DNA from: Parvularcula sp.
Lineage (GTDB): Bacteria; Pseudomonadota; Alphaproteobacteria; Caulobacterales; Parvularculaceae
Reading direction: 5' to 3'
Assembly (NCBI GenBank): GCA_002704915.1
Contig: PAIP01000007.1
Location: 1-64,000, forward strand
DNA length: 64,000 nt
Position 1 is the stretch's first letter, and each line of letters starts with the position of its first letter. Below are positions 8,064-15,577 of this stretch, one piece after another. Position numbers and translations under genes: made by a program. The notes beneath the pieces are model-generated. The model did no database searches. It was not told the DNA's origin and saw only the letters and a list, made by a program, of their open reading frames with translations.

Positions 8064-9388
8064 TGATCCTCAGCGTCAAACTTCGGCGCGTCTTCGCGCG
8101 TCAGGCGATAGATGAGGAGCGCCGCGCGCGCCGTTGCGTCTTTCACAGACGGAATGTCGAGCCATTCCTCCGGCGTGTGGCCGCGCCCGCCCTCGGGCCC
8201 GAGCCCATCCATGGAGGCGGGCACATGAGGCGCAGCGAAAGAAATATCCGCGGCGCCGCGCTTAGACGGGTCATTGCCCGTGAGCGGCCCCTGCCCCAGC
8301 GCCTCGCTGACATCTGAGACAACAGCGAGCAGCGCTTCGTTGCCGGCCGTCGGCGTCATGGCCGGATAGCTGTCCTCAAACTCAATCTCGGCGCCGGTCT
8401 GCGGCCGGTGCTTGGCGACGATTTCGCGCATGGTCTCGCGCGCCGCTTCCTTCTGCTCTTCGGAAATGAACCGCAAGCCGCCATCGACCACGGCCTTTTG
8501 CGCGACCACATTGGTCTTGCCGAAGGCGGCGCCGCGCGTTGCGTCCTTGTCATATTGAACATCCGTGCCGCCGACGATGACGCCGGGATTAAAGGTCAGA
8601 TAGTCCTCCGCGGCGAGAGTTTCATACATTTCATCGAGAATGCGCGCCATTTCGAAAATCGCGCCGGCGCCCACATCGTCGGAAAAGACGCCGCTCGAAT
8701 GGGCGCGCACGCCCGTCGTCGTCACTGTCCAGCCAGACGAACCGCGCCGCGACGTCACCACTTCGCCGTCGCCCCCGCCCTCGAAATTGAGCGCCACATC
8801 GGCGCGCTTTGCGGCGGCGATCAGCGCCTTGCGGGAGACATCGATAGGTTTGCCGGTCATTTCTTCATCTCCCGTCATGATGACGGTGACCGCCGCATCG
8901 TCGATGATATCCAGATCGTCGAGCGCCTTCAGCGCATAAAGAAGAACGACATTGCCGCCTTTCATGTCGACAACGCCGGGACCGGTGGCCCTGTCGCCAT
9001 CGCGGCGCCATTCGAGGAAATCCCCGTCTTTTTCGAACACGGTGTCGAGATGGCCGATCAGCAGGAGGCGGTTTCCGGTCTTACCCTTATGCGTGGCGCG
9101 AAAATGACCGCCACGATTGACCTTGTCCTGGTCTATCCAGTCGACTGTGAAGCCGAGCGCTTCAAACGGCTCCGCAAAGGCGTGACCGACTTCGCGAACG
9201 CCTTCGTGATTCATGGTGCCGGAATTGATGTTGACCACCTCTTCGAGAAACGAAATCGAGTCATCGAAATTCGCCTCAACGCGGGCGACGATGGCCGCCT
9301 CTTCCTCGCTCAGTGCGGGCGCATCCTGCGCGACCGCAAAGACGGGGGAAAGAGCAAAGCAAAGGACGGCACAGGCGATTGCTTTCAC
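8060..9388 (-). CDS. Secreted M20-family metallopeptidase (CPG2-like)
   Basis: 442 residues with an N-terminal signal peptide ending AVAQDAP, so the enzyme is periplasmic or secreted. The M20 metal-site sequence motifs are visible in order: GHLDTV (His and first catalytic Asp), GPGVVDMKGG (bridging Asp), TGDEEMTG (general-base Glu and metal Glu), and a C-terminal GGRGHTPEEW (metal His). The dimerisation lid lies between them. The length and the DMKGG/DEEMTG pair are closest to the glutamate carboxypeptidase (CPG2) branch, which removes C-terminal glutamate or hydrolyses dipeptides; actual substrate unknown. It starts with GTG at 9388, with GAGGAG 11 bases upstream. Confidence 0.88.
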   Translation of the reverse strand: MKAIACAVLCFALSPVFAVAQDAPALSEEEAAIVARVEANFDDSISFLEEVVNINSGTMNHEGVREVGHAFAEPFEALGFTVDWIDQDKVNRGGHFRATHKGKTGNRLLLIGHLDTVFEKDGDFLEWRRDGDRATGPGVVDMKGGNVVLLYALKALDDLDIIDDAAVTVIMTGDEEMTGKPIDVSRKALIAAAKRADVALNFEGGGDGEVVTSRRGSSGWTVTTTGVRAHSSGVFSDDVGAGAIFEMARILDEMYETLAAEDYLTFNPGVIVGGTDVQYDKDATRGAAFGKTNVVAQKAVVDGGLRFISEEQKEAARETMREIVAKHRPQTGAEIEFEDSYPAMTPTAGNEALLAVVSDVSEALGQGPLTGNDPSKRGAADISFAAPHVPASMDGLGPEGGRGHTPEEWLDIPSVKDATARAALLIYRLTREDAPKFDAEDQ

Positions 9389-9460
9389 AGGATTGACAGC
9401 TCCTCATGGTTTTGACGCCGCCAACATGCCGGTTTCGGCGCCGAATGCAAAGATCGATTT

Positions 9461-9952
9461 CTAGTCCACCCAGAGCCCGCGCGATTTGTGCCAGTCCTCA
9501 ATGCTTTCATCCGGATAATGATCGAAAGTCTGATCGTCCGGGCCCACATTCGGCGTCACCCAGCTCGCCTTGTCTTTCAAGAGACAATGCACAAGCGATG
9601 GCGGGATCGGCAGATCCGTATCAATGGCGGAGGCATGCGGATGCACAAGCTCGGGCCAGTTCGGGTCGTAGAGCCACAGCGCGGTTCCGCATGACTTGCA
9701 GAAATTGCGCTCGCCGGAGCTGGTTTCGCAGGTTCCGCCGCGATCGATCACCGCATGATAAACGCCGATGTGCTTTTTCCCTTTGACCTTCAGCGTGTCA
9801 TTCAGCGCGCCGAGATTGATGGCGTAGCCGCCCCCGCCCGCGGTCTTGCGGCAGATCGAGCAGTAACAGCGCTGATAGGGAACGGGCGTGTGGCTGTCGA
9901 CGGTGAAGCTGACGGCGCCGCAGCGGCAACCGCCTTCAAGAGTCATGGGCAT
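9461..9952 (-). CDS. GFA/CENP-V family zinc protein
   Basis: 163 residues. The zinc-binding cysteine pattern of the GFA (glutathione-dependent formaldehyde-activating, Mss4-like) fold is complete: GGCRCGAV, then CYCSICRK and FCKSCGT. The ATG at 9952 follows GGAG by 7 bases. Most bacterial family members have no proven activity, and the formaldehyde function of the founding member has been questioned, so only the fold should be taken as assigned. Single gene, same strand as its neighbours, with gaps of over 60 bases on each side. Confidence 0.88.
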   Translation of the reverse strand: MPMTLEGGCRCGAVSFTVDSHTPVPYQRCYCSICRKTAGGGGYAINLGALNDTLKVKGKKHIGVYHAVIDRGGTCETSSGERNFCKSCGTALWLYDPNWPELVHPHASAIDTDLPIPPSLVHCLLKDKASWVTPNVGPDDQTFDHYPDESIEDWHKSRGLWVD

Positions 9953-10018
9953 TGGAATGCTCCTTCGCAGTCTGCGGTGTAGGAAATGACAGAGAGAACG
10001 CGAGAGTTCCGTGTGCGC

Positions 10019-10936
10019 TCATTCGGCGCTGACGACCCCGACAATCGGCCCCATGGCGACGCCGGGATCATTTCGGTCAAGCTCCGGCGCATAAAGCCGC
10101 GAGATGGTTCCGTCGAGATACAGCGCATTGGGCGTATTCAGTTCCTCCCGAAAATAAGAAGCGAAATCGTAAAACCGCACGGGACTGTCTGCGAGAACGA
10201 AAATCACGTCGCCGTCTTCAGTAACGCCAACGCCGTTGCGTCGTTTCAGGGAGTCCGAATCGGGAAGGAAACGCGGATGAATCTCGCCATCGATGACAAG
10301 CATGGGCCCCGACTGGGTGGCGAATGCGATAATCTGCTCCATCGCTTGCCGGGGAGCTGTCCGCGAAGCGGACTGAGTGGGTTTTAAAATTGAGTCCGTT
10401 TGCTCGCTCACCCCCTCCGGCTCGCGTTTCTCAACGCTCGCCACCTCCCCCGTGAACGGGGGAAGAAAACGCTCTACGAAGGCCTCAGTCTCCAAGACGC
10501 CCGGCGCGCCGTCGCGCGTCACATAGAAGACGCCGTTTGGCTTCAGATGAAAATTGCCGGGGCCGTCATTGTCATTGAGCGGCGCCAGCTCTTCTCCCGC
10601 CTCGACATAAAGCCCAACAGGCGCCCGGTCTTCATGATACATGCCCGCATTCATGGCGAAGACCAGAGTCTCTCCTTTTTTCTCCAGCGCTTCGTTCACC
10701 CAGTTGAAATGACCGAAAGGCGCGCCATCGGCCTTGTTCAGAAAAAGACGAATGTCATGCGCTTGCGGCTCGACCCGGCAGACCACATAGTCCGTATTGC
10801 GATAACTTGTCTTAACGCAAGGCGGCGCAGCCATTGCAGGCCCGGCCGCCAGGACCAGAAACGCCGCAGTCGCAGCCGCCTTTACACGCATCGGCATTGG
10901 CTTTGTGATTTTTGGCATCCTTGATCCTGCATTCAT
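10019..10936 (-). CDS. Secreted phosphodiester glycosidase-like (DUF2233/NAGPA) protein with an in-frame repeat insertion
   Basis: About 305 residues from the ATG at 10936, which has AAGGAAAA in front; an in-frame start at 10963 is possible. A signal peptide ends GPAMAAPP. Family motifs include FAMNAGMYHEDRAPVGLYV, the NFHLKPNGVFYV block, AFATQSGPMLVIDGEIHPRF, RNGVGVTEDGDVIFV and the C-terminal NALYLDGTISRLY. These match the NAGPA/DUF2233 fold that removes sugar-phosphodiester caps; the bacterial substrate is unknown. Between VLETEAFVERF and MEQIIAFATQSG about 40 residues (LPPFTGEVASVEKREPEGV...) are encoded by a GC-rich palindromic repeat rather than by family sequence. The reading frame is kept, so the protein may still fold with an added surface loop. 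Confidence 0.85.
   Translation of the reverse strand: MNAGSRMPKITKPMPMRVKAAATAAFLVLAAGPAMAAPPCVKTSYRNTDYVVCRVEPQAHDIRLFLNKADGAPFGHFNWVNEALEKKGETLVFAMNAGMYHEDRAPVGLYVEAGEELAPLNDNDGPGNFHLKPNGVFYVTRDGAPGVLETEAFVERFLPPFTGEVASVEKREPEGVSEQTDSILKPTQSASRTAPRQAMEQIIAFATQSGPMLVIDGEIHPRFLPDSDSLKRRNGVGVTEDGDVIFVLADSPVRFYDFASYFREELNTPNALYLDGTISRLYAPELDRNDPGVAMGPIVGVVSAE
10343..10468. repeat. Palindromic repeat inserted in frame in a coding sequence
   Basis: Contains the stems GTCCGC-GAA-GCGGAC (10359-10373) and TCCCCCGT-GA-ACGGGGGA (10446-10463), joined by GC-rich spacer with a TTTTAAAATT core. The second stem and the encoded LPPFTGEV peptide match the intergenic composite repeat at 3436-3548. The insertion length keeps the host frame open. 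Confidence 0.75.
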
Positions 10937-11019
10937 CACTGTTTTCCTTATAACAGACGTCACGGCCCCGCGCGAGAAAGCGTTCGCGCGCGGCGCAACA
11001 CGCCGGAGGAACCGCGCCG

Positions 11020-12594
11020 ATGAACGCCCAGCTCGCCGCGATCGATATCGTCATAATTTTTGTCTATTTCACGGCCGTCATGGCGCATGGCTTCTGGTCG
11101 GGCCGGCGCGAGCGCAATGCGGGCGATTATTTCCTCGCGGGAAGGTCGCTGCCATGGGCGCTGATCGGCGCCTCTTTATATGCCTCGAATATGTCGGGCG
11201 CGAGTTTCGTCGGCCTTATTGGCGCCTCTTATGAATACGGTCTTGTTGTTTTCAATTACGAATGGACCGCCGCAGCCGTGCTGATCTTCTTCGCGCTGTT
11301 CATGGCGCCCGTATTCTTGCGGGCGAAGCTCTTCACCGTGCCGGAATATCTCGAAACCCGCTTCGATGCGCGCACGCGGCGGTTCTATGCAGGCTTCACC
11401 CTTTTCACGCTGATGTTCATCGACATCGCCGGCGCGCTCTTTGCCGGCGGTCTTGTCATCTCCATGATGATCCCCGCTTTGAGCCTGTGGGGCGCCGCGG
11501 CGGCGATCGCGCTCCTCGCCGGGGTCTACACCATCGCCGGGGGCTTGCGCGCGGTTGTCGTCACAGACACGGTGCAGGCGGCGCTGATGATCATCGGCGC
11601 GTCGGTCATTCTCTGGGCGGGGCTCGACGCGGCCGGCGGTTGGGATGCGCTCTTCGCAAAGCTCGAACCCTCCCGCACGGAGATGATCAAACCCGCAGCC
11701 GATCCTTTCCTACCATGGACCGGTCTTTTCGGCGTTCTCTTGCTCGGCTTTTATTACTGGACCCTGAATCAGTATTTCGTGCAGCGCGTTCTCGCCGCGC
11801 GCAACGTCACCGAGGCGCGGCGCGGGGCCCTCTTTGGCGGGCTTTTGAAACTGCCGAACCTCTTTTTCATGATGCTGCCGGGTCTCATCGCATTTGTGCT
11901 CTACCCTGCCCTGGAACGCCCCGACCTCGCCTTTCCCACATTGATCGTCGAGCTTTTGCCGGCGGGGCTCAAAGGCCTCATCGTCACGGCGCTCATCGCC
12001 GCCATCATGTCGAGCCTCGACAGCGCGTTCAACGCCGGCGCCTCTATCGCGGTCATGGATTTCCTGAAACCGAAACGCCCGCAGATGAGCGAGGGCGCGC
12101 TGTTATGGGCGGGACGCGGCGTCACCGGCATGATGATGGTGTTCGGCATGTGCATCGTGCCGCTGGTGGAGCGGTTCGGCTCGCTCTTTTCCTACTTCCA
12201 GTCGACCCTTGCGTATATCACGCCGCCGGTCGTCGCCGTTTTCATGGCGGGGCTTTTTGTGCGGCGGGTGAAAGCGGGCGCGGCGTTCTGGACCTTGTCC
12301 ATCATGATCCCCACAGGGATGGCGCTTTTCATCGCCAAGGAGGCGACGGGCCTGTGGGCGCGCGCCGGCGGGCCAGACATTCATTTCACGATCATGGCGA
12401 GCCTGTCTTTCGCCCTTTCGGTCTGTCTCCTCGCCGCCTTCAGCGCCGCGGGGACGGCGGCGTCGCACGAACACGCCACTTTCAAAATCGCCGATCTCGC
12501 TCACGGCCCGCGCGGCGGCTGGCATTTCGACTATCGCTGGCAGGCTTTGGGGCTGGCCCTGGTGACGGGCCTTCTGATCCTCGCCTTCGCATGA
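11020..12594 (+). CDS. Sodium:solute symporter (SSS/SGLT family)
   Basis: 524 residues, about 13-14 membrane helices, start ATG at 11020 with GGAGGA in front. SSS motifs are visible: GDYFLAGRSLPWALIGASLYASNMS in helices 1-2, YTIAGGLRAVVVTDTVQA in the middle and IMSSLDSAFNAGAS in helix 8, which carries sodium-site serines. Length and the QYFVQRVLAARN loop are closest to the sugar/myo-inositol SGLT-like branch rather than PutP or acetate permeases, but the substrate cannot be fixed. Divergent from the glycosidase-like gene; co-function in uptake of released sugars is conceivable and unproven. Confidence 0.9.
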   Translation: MNAQLAAIDIVIIFVYFTAVMAHGFWSGRRERNAGDYFLAGRSLPWALIGASLYASNMSGASFVGLIGASYEYGLVVFNYEWTAAAVLIFFALFMAPVFLRAKLFTVPEYLETRFDARTRRFYAGFTLFTLMFIDIAGALFAGGLVISMMIPALSLWGAAAAIALLAGVYTIAGGLRAVVVTDTVQAALMIIGASVILWAGLDAAGGWDALFAKLEPSRTEMIKPAADPFLPWTGLFGVLLLGFYYWTLNQYFVQRVLAARNVTEARRGALFGGLLKLPNLFFMMLPGLIAFVLYPALERPDLAFPTLIVELLPAGLKGLIVTALIAAIMSSLDSAFNAGASIAVMDFLKPKRPQMSEGALLWAGRGVTGMMMVFGMCIVPLVERFGSLFSYFQSTLAYITPPVVAVFMAGLFVRRVKAGAAFWTLSIMIPTGMALFIAKEATGLWARAGGPDIHFTIMASLSFALSVCLLAAFSAAGTAASHEHATFKIADLAHGPRGGWHFDYRWQALGLALVTGLLILAFA

Positions 12595-12626
12595 GGGCGA
12601 CCTGAAACGTCTATATCGAAAACGCT

Positions 12627-13022
12627 TCAGTGCGCGGCGGCTTCATCCTGCGCCCCGTCGAGAGACGCATCGGCGCCCCAATAGTCGGTCAGCAAAACCG
12701 TGAGCGCGCGCGCCGTCTCCGCCACGGACCGGTCATCAAGCTCCGCCTCTGCAAAGCCGCTCCATAAACGCGTGTTGTCACCCAGCACATAGACCGTGAC
12801 GCGCACCGAGGTCTGTTTGTCTTTACGTTCAAGGCGCGGCCCGATGGCGATCGCCGGTCTGAAACCGCTCTCCGTCGGGTCGACATCCACCCTGGCCGGG
12901 TCGCGATTGGGCGCGCGTTCGGGCTCGAGCCGCACCGGCGATTGCGGCAAGCCATCCGCAGACGGCCGGTTCACTTTCACCGAATAGCTGATGCGCAGGC
13001 GCGTTTCATCCGTCGACGACAC
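12627..13022 (-). CDS. C-terminal part of a possible DUF4136-like gene
   Basis: 131 residues from a GTG at 13022 that has no ribosome-binding site. Strand-rich sequence with LRISYSVKVNR and VRVTVYVLGDNTRLWSGFAEAEL, then a helix RSVAETARALTVLLTDYW, resembling the layout of DUF4136-type lipoproteins; recognition is weak. The frame stays open upstream of the GTG across the 65-base gap and into the neighbouring ORF, reading ETEAETVTRETLASFLAAQ, so this is probably the second half of one gene interrupted by a frameshift near 13090. Convergent with the symporter gene. Confidence 0.5.
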   Translation of the reverse strand: MSSTDETRLRISYSVKVNRPSADGLPQSPVRLEPERAPNRDPARVDVDPTESGFRPAIAIGPRLERKDKQTSVRVTVYVLGDNTRLWSGFAEAELDDRSVAETARALTVLLTDYWGADASLDGAQDEAAAH

Positions 13023-13087
13023 ATCTGCGTTTTGCGCCGCCAGAAAAGACGCCAGCGTCTCGCGCGTGACGGTTTCGGCTTCAGTTT

Positions 13088-13390
13088 CTAATAGTCGGGA
13101 AGGAAAAACCGCGCCTCGCCGCCGATGTCGCCGGTCGCATAAGCGCGCAGCCAGGAGTTCCCGGCCAGGGCCGGTTTCGCTTTTTCAGCACCGCCGAATT
13201 CGGCATCAGTTGACGCTTCCGCGCCGACTGACGCAGGCGCTTCCTCAGCCGAGGTTGACTGGTTCTCATCCGGCGCCGCCGCAGCAACATGAGATAAGGC
13301 CATGAAGACAGCGCAAGCAGCGCCACACCTCACGCGCGAGACATGGCCCGGCGCTGCGGCAGAACTGTTCAGATACTTTCGAATGCGCAC
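13088..13390 (-). CDS. N-terminal part of the same possible split gene; signal-peptide protein
   Basis: 100 residues from a GTG at 13390, with a signal-peptide-like stretch ACAVFMALSHVAAAAPDEN and an Ala/Ser/Glu-rich linker, ending ARFFLPDY at a TAG. A minus-one shift near the stop, possibly in the five-A run at 13104-13108 (TTTTT on the coding strand), would join it to the downstream ORF and give a protein of about 220 residues. It is the first gene downstream of an apparently complete TPP riboswitch. Nothing in the protein suggests thiamine transport or synthesis. Confidence 0.5.
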   Translation of the reverse strand: MRIRKYLNSSAAAPGHVSRVRCGAACAVFMALSHVAAAAPDENQSTSAEEAPASVGAEASTDAEFGGAEKAKPALAGNSWLRAYATGDIGGEARFFLPDY

Positions 13391-13460
13391 GCTAATAATT
13401 TACTGTCGATCTCCTCATCGCCGCTATAGCTTTCGGATCCAGCGATGAGGAAATCGGCTT

Positions 13461-13486
13461 AAAACCTTGCTCTTATCAAGCAAAGG
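13461..13486 (-). terminator. Possible expression-platform terminator behind the orphan TPP riboswitch
   Basis: On the minus strand, CCTTTGCT-TGATAAG-AGCAAGG (one bulged base) is followed by TTTTAA, 14 bases after the aptamer. The stem is short and the U-tract brief, so it is weak evidence for transcriptional control. Confidence 0.35.
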
Positions 13487-13499
13487 CCTTTTGCGGCTC

Positions 13500-13662
13500 C
13501 GTTCCTGCGCCGGCATGACCCGGTTCAGGTTCAAAGGGTTCTTCTCAGTCCCATTGCCCGAGCTAACCTGACGCACATTGCTCCTGATCCCGGAGGGATC
13601 AATGAGTTACGCGTCGCAAAAGCCGTCGTCCATTGGCGACAGGCGGGACGCCCCTCGGAACG
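13500..13662 (-). ncRNA. Orphan TPP riboswitch (THI element)
   Basis: On the minus strand the ends pair (CGTTCC at 13662-13657 with GGAACG at 13505-13500), followed by GAGGGGCGTCCCGCC, a long insert arm, then GGGACTGAGA, ACCCTTTGAACCTGA, ACCGGGTCATGCCGGCGCAGGAACGG. These are the canonical conserved blocks of the thiamine pyrophosphate aptamer, with an unusually long P3-side arm of roughly 90 bases that includes a TGATCCC/GGGATCA stem. The next gene in its direction is the split unknown at 13390-12627, not a thiamine gene. Confidence 0.93.
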
Positions 13663-13790
13663 AAATAATCGTGACTCAAAAGCGCAGGAAACGCAAGCGA
13701 AATCGGCGAAAGTTACAAACTTACAATTGCTGTTTTGCATCTGTTTTCGCATCGCAAAACCGGATGGAAAGTTAATATTCTTTATAGAGA

Positions 13791-14249
13791 TTAATCCGCC
13801 GTTCCGCTGCGCGCGGCGATGGCGAGCGCCTGCGCGATGGCGGCGCGCATGGCGCTCTTGTCGTAATCGACCGTGAGACTGTCGATGATCTCACCTGTGT
13901 CGCGATCGACGAGCAGCGTGAAACCGGTCGCGCCCTTAAAGCGCGGATAGATATCGGCGAGGCCTTCGGCGCGCGCTTTTTCCTCAACGCCGCCGCCCTG
14001 GCCGAAGGTGAAGTCAAGCTCCACAAATTTGACCGGCTGATCCGCGAAATCGGGCATCACCTCCGCAAGGCGCGGCTGCAGGATCTTGCAGGACGCACAC
14101 CAGGCCGAGGCGAAGGTTGCAGCGATCACTTCCGGTTCGCGGTCCAGCGCATAGTCAGCGCCGGTGGCGCTGTTGCGGCCCGTCAGCGCGAAAACGGCGA
14201 GGCCTAAAACCAAAACGGCCGGAAAGATAAAATTTTTGACCCGCGTCAT
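13791..14249 (-). CDS. Thioredoxin-fold protein, membrane-anchored or exported
   Basis: About 152 residues from the ATG at 14249, with AAAGGA 6 bases upstream; an in-frame start at 14270 adds 7 residues. One hydrophobic N-terminal segment is followed by a periplasm-facing thioredoxin domain with the active-site motif ASAWCASCKILQPRL (Cys-Ala-Ser-Cys). Conserved later features are KFVELDFTF, RFKGATGFTLLVD and DYDKSAMRAAI. Probably a thiol-disulfide oxidoreductase outside the cytoplasm. Single gene; it ends about 130 bases before the orphan TPP riboswitch. Confidence 0.8.
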   Translation of the reverse strand: MTRVKNFIFPAVLVLGLAVFALTGRNSATGADYALDREPEVIAATFASAWCASCKILQPRLAEVMPDFADQPVKFVELDFTFGQGGGVEEKARAEGLADIYPRFKGATGFTLLVDRDTGEIIDSLTVDYDKSAMRAAIAQALAIAARSGTAD

Positions 14250-14380
14250 GGACGATCCTTTCTCAGCCATTCTAGTCAGCGCTTCTTTGTCGCGCCAGAC
14301 CGGGCGCTCTCACGAGCGCGGGAGCTTGCCTCGCCGCGCCGCTGGCGGAATGATGATCGGGCGACAGAGGGGATCGATCC

Positions 14381-15532
14381 ATGCTTCACAGGCGACAGCT
14401 CTTGCGCGCCGCCGCGCTTTCGCCAGCCTTGGCGCCGGCCATGACCACTTTGCCGGCGCAGGCCGCAGACAATCATGCAAGGCCGTTCGACGCGCCTTAC
14501 GCGCCGGTCCTGTCTCAGCCCTCGCGGGAGATCCGCACGGTCGTGGGCCTCAGGCCCTATCGCGGCAGCGGCTTCCGTCTGGAGCATGAGAAATTCGGCC
14601 GCCGCGACGTCATCCATAATTACGGTCATGGCGGCTGCGGCGTCACGCTGTCCTGGGGCTGCGCGCAGCTTTCCGTAGAACTGGCCGAGCCGATCGACGA
14701 GCGCCGCGCCGCGGTGATCGGCGCCGGGGTCAACGGCCTGACGACAGCGCTGATGCTGTTGCGCCGCGGCTATGAGGTCAGCGTTTACGGCGCCGCGCTG
14801 CCGCCCCACACCACCTCCAACATCGCCGGCGCCTATTGGCACCCGACGACGCTCTATGACGGCCGGGACGCCATCAGTGATGCATTCGCGCGGCAATTCG
14901 TGCGCGCGGCGCGGATCGCCCAACGCCGGTTCCAGCATCTCGCCAACGATCCGCGATATGGCGTTTATTACATGCGTTATCTGGGCCTGCGAGAGGAGCC
15001 GCCGCTGAAAGAACGCACGCCCTATTTCGAAGGCGACGATCTCTATGCGGGGCTCGCCGTCGAAACCGATCCCGAGCGTTACTTTGGCTACGGCTATGTA
15101 GAGCGCCATCACGCGCTGATGATTGATCCGGATATTTATCTGCGCGCCTTGATGCACGACGTCGAAAATGCGGGCGGGCGCATTGTCCAGAAAAGCTTCG
15201 AGACCGCTGACGATGTTTTCGACCTGAAAGAAAAACTGATTTTCAACTGCACCGGCCTCGGCGCGCGCGACCTTTTTGGCGATGAAACGCTGGAGCCGGC
15301 GCGCGGGCAACTCACCATGCTGTTGCCGCAACCGGAAGTCGATTACGGCTATGTGACGTCATCGCCGGAAACGGGACTGCTTTACATGTTCCCGCGCAAA
15401 AGCTCGATCCTCCTTGGCGGGTCGGTGGACCATGGCGACTGGTCACTTGAACCCGATGAAACGGAGCGCCTGCGCATGCTTTCCGGCCACGCCATGATGG
15501 CGCAAAGGATTGCGGACAGTCAAAAGGCTTAG
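14381..15532 (+). CDS. D-amino-acid-oxidase-like FAD oxidoreductase, circularly permuted
   Basis: 383 residues with a Tat-like or Sec signal (HRRQLLRAAALSPALAPA). The FAD-binding Rossmann motif VIGAGVNGLTTALMLLRRG sits near residues 111-130, whereas the block that closes the C-terminus of ordinary D-amino-acid oxidases (VVGLRPYRGSGFRLE, then VIHNYGHGGCGVTLSWGCA) lies before it, near residues 53-97. Middle motifs are in normal order: HTTSNIAGAYW, a central YMRYLGLR region, FNCTGLGARDLF and EPARGQL. The protein ends shortly after GGSVDHGDWSLEP. All core elements are present but rotated. It likely oxidises D-amino acids or a related amine in the periplasm; substrate unknown. Confidence 0.85.
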   Translation: MLHRRQLLRAAALSPALAPAMTTLPAQAADNHARPFDAPYAPVLSQPSREIRTVVGLRPYRGSGFRLEHEKFGRRDVIHNYGHGGCGVTLSWGCAQLSVELAEPIDERRAAVIGAGVNGLTTALMLLRRGYEVSVYGAALPPHTTSNIAGAYWHPTTLYDGRDAISDAFARQFVRAARIAQRRFQHLANDPRYGVYYMRYLGLREEPPLKERTPYFEGDDLYAGLAVETDPERYFGYGYVERHHALMIDPDIYLRALMHDVENAGGRIVQKSFETADDVFDLKEKLIFNCTGLGARDLFGDETLEPARGQLTMLLPQPEVDYGYVTSSPETGLLYMFPRKSSILLGGSVDHGDWSLEPDETERLRMLSGHAMMAQRIADSQKA

Positions 15533-15577
15533 ACGTTATTGCGCTTGTGCTTTAGGATGGCCGAAAACGGGGGTCAA

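Noticed and set aside
11262-12605. 447-codon plus-strand ORF within the symporter gene
   Set aside because: A shifted frame of the SSS gene with an Arg/His-rich translation; the other frame has clear membrane helices and family motifs.
14276-15331. 351-codon minus-strand ORF opposite the D-amino-acid-oxidase-like gene
   Set aside because: Shadow frame; no start signals and no recognisable fold, while the plus frame has the FAD motif.
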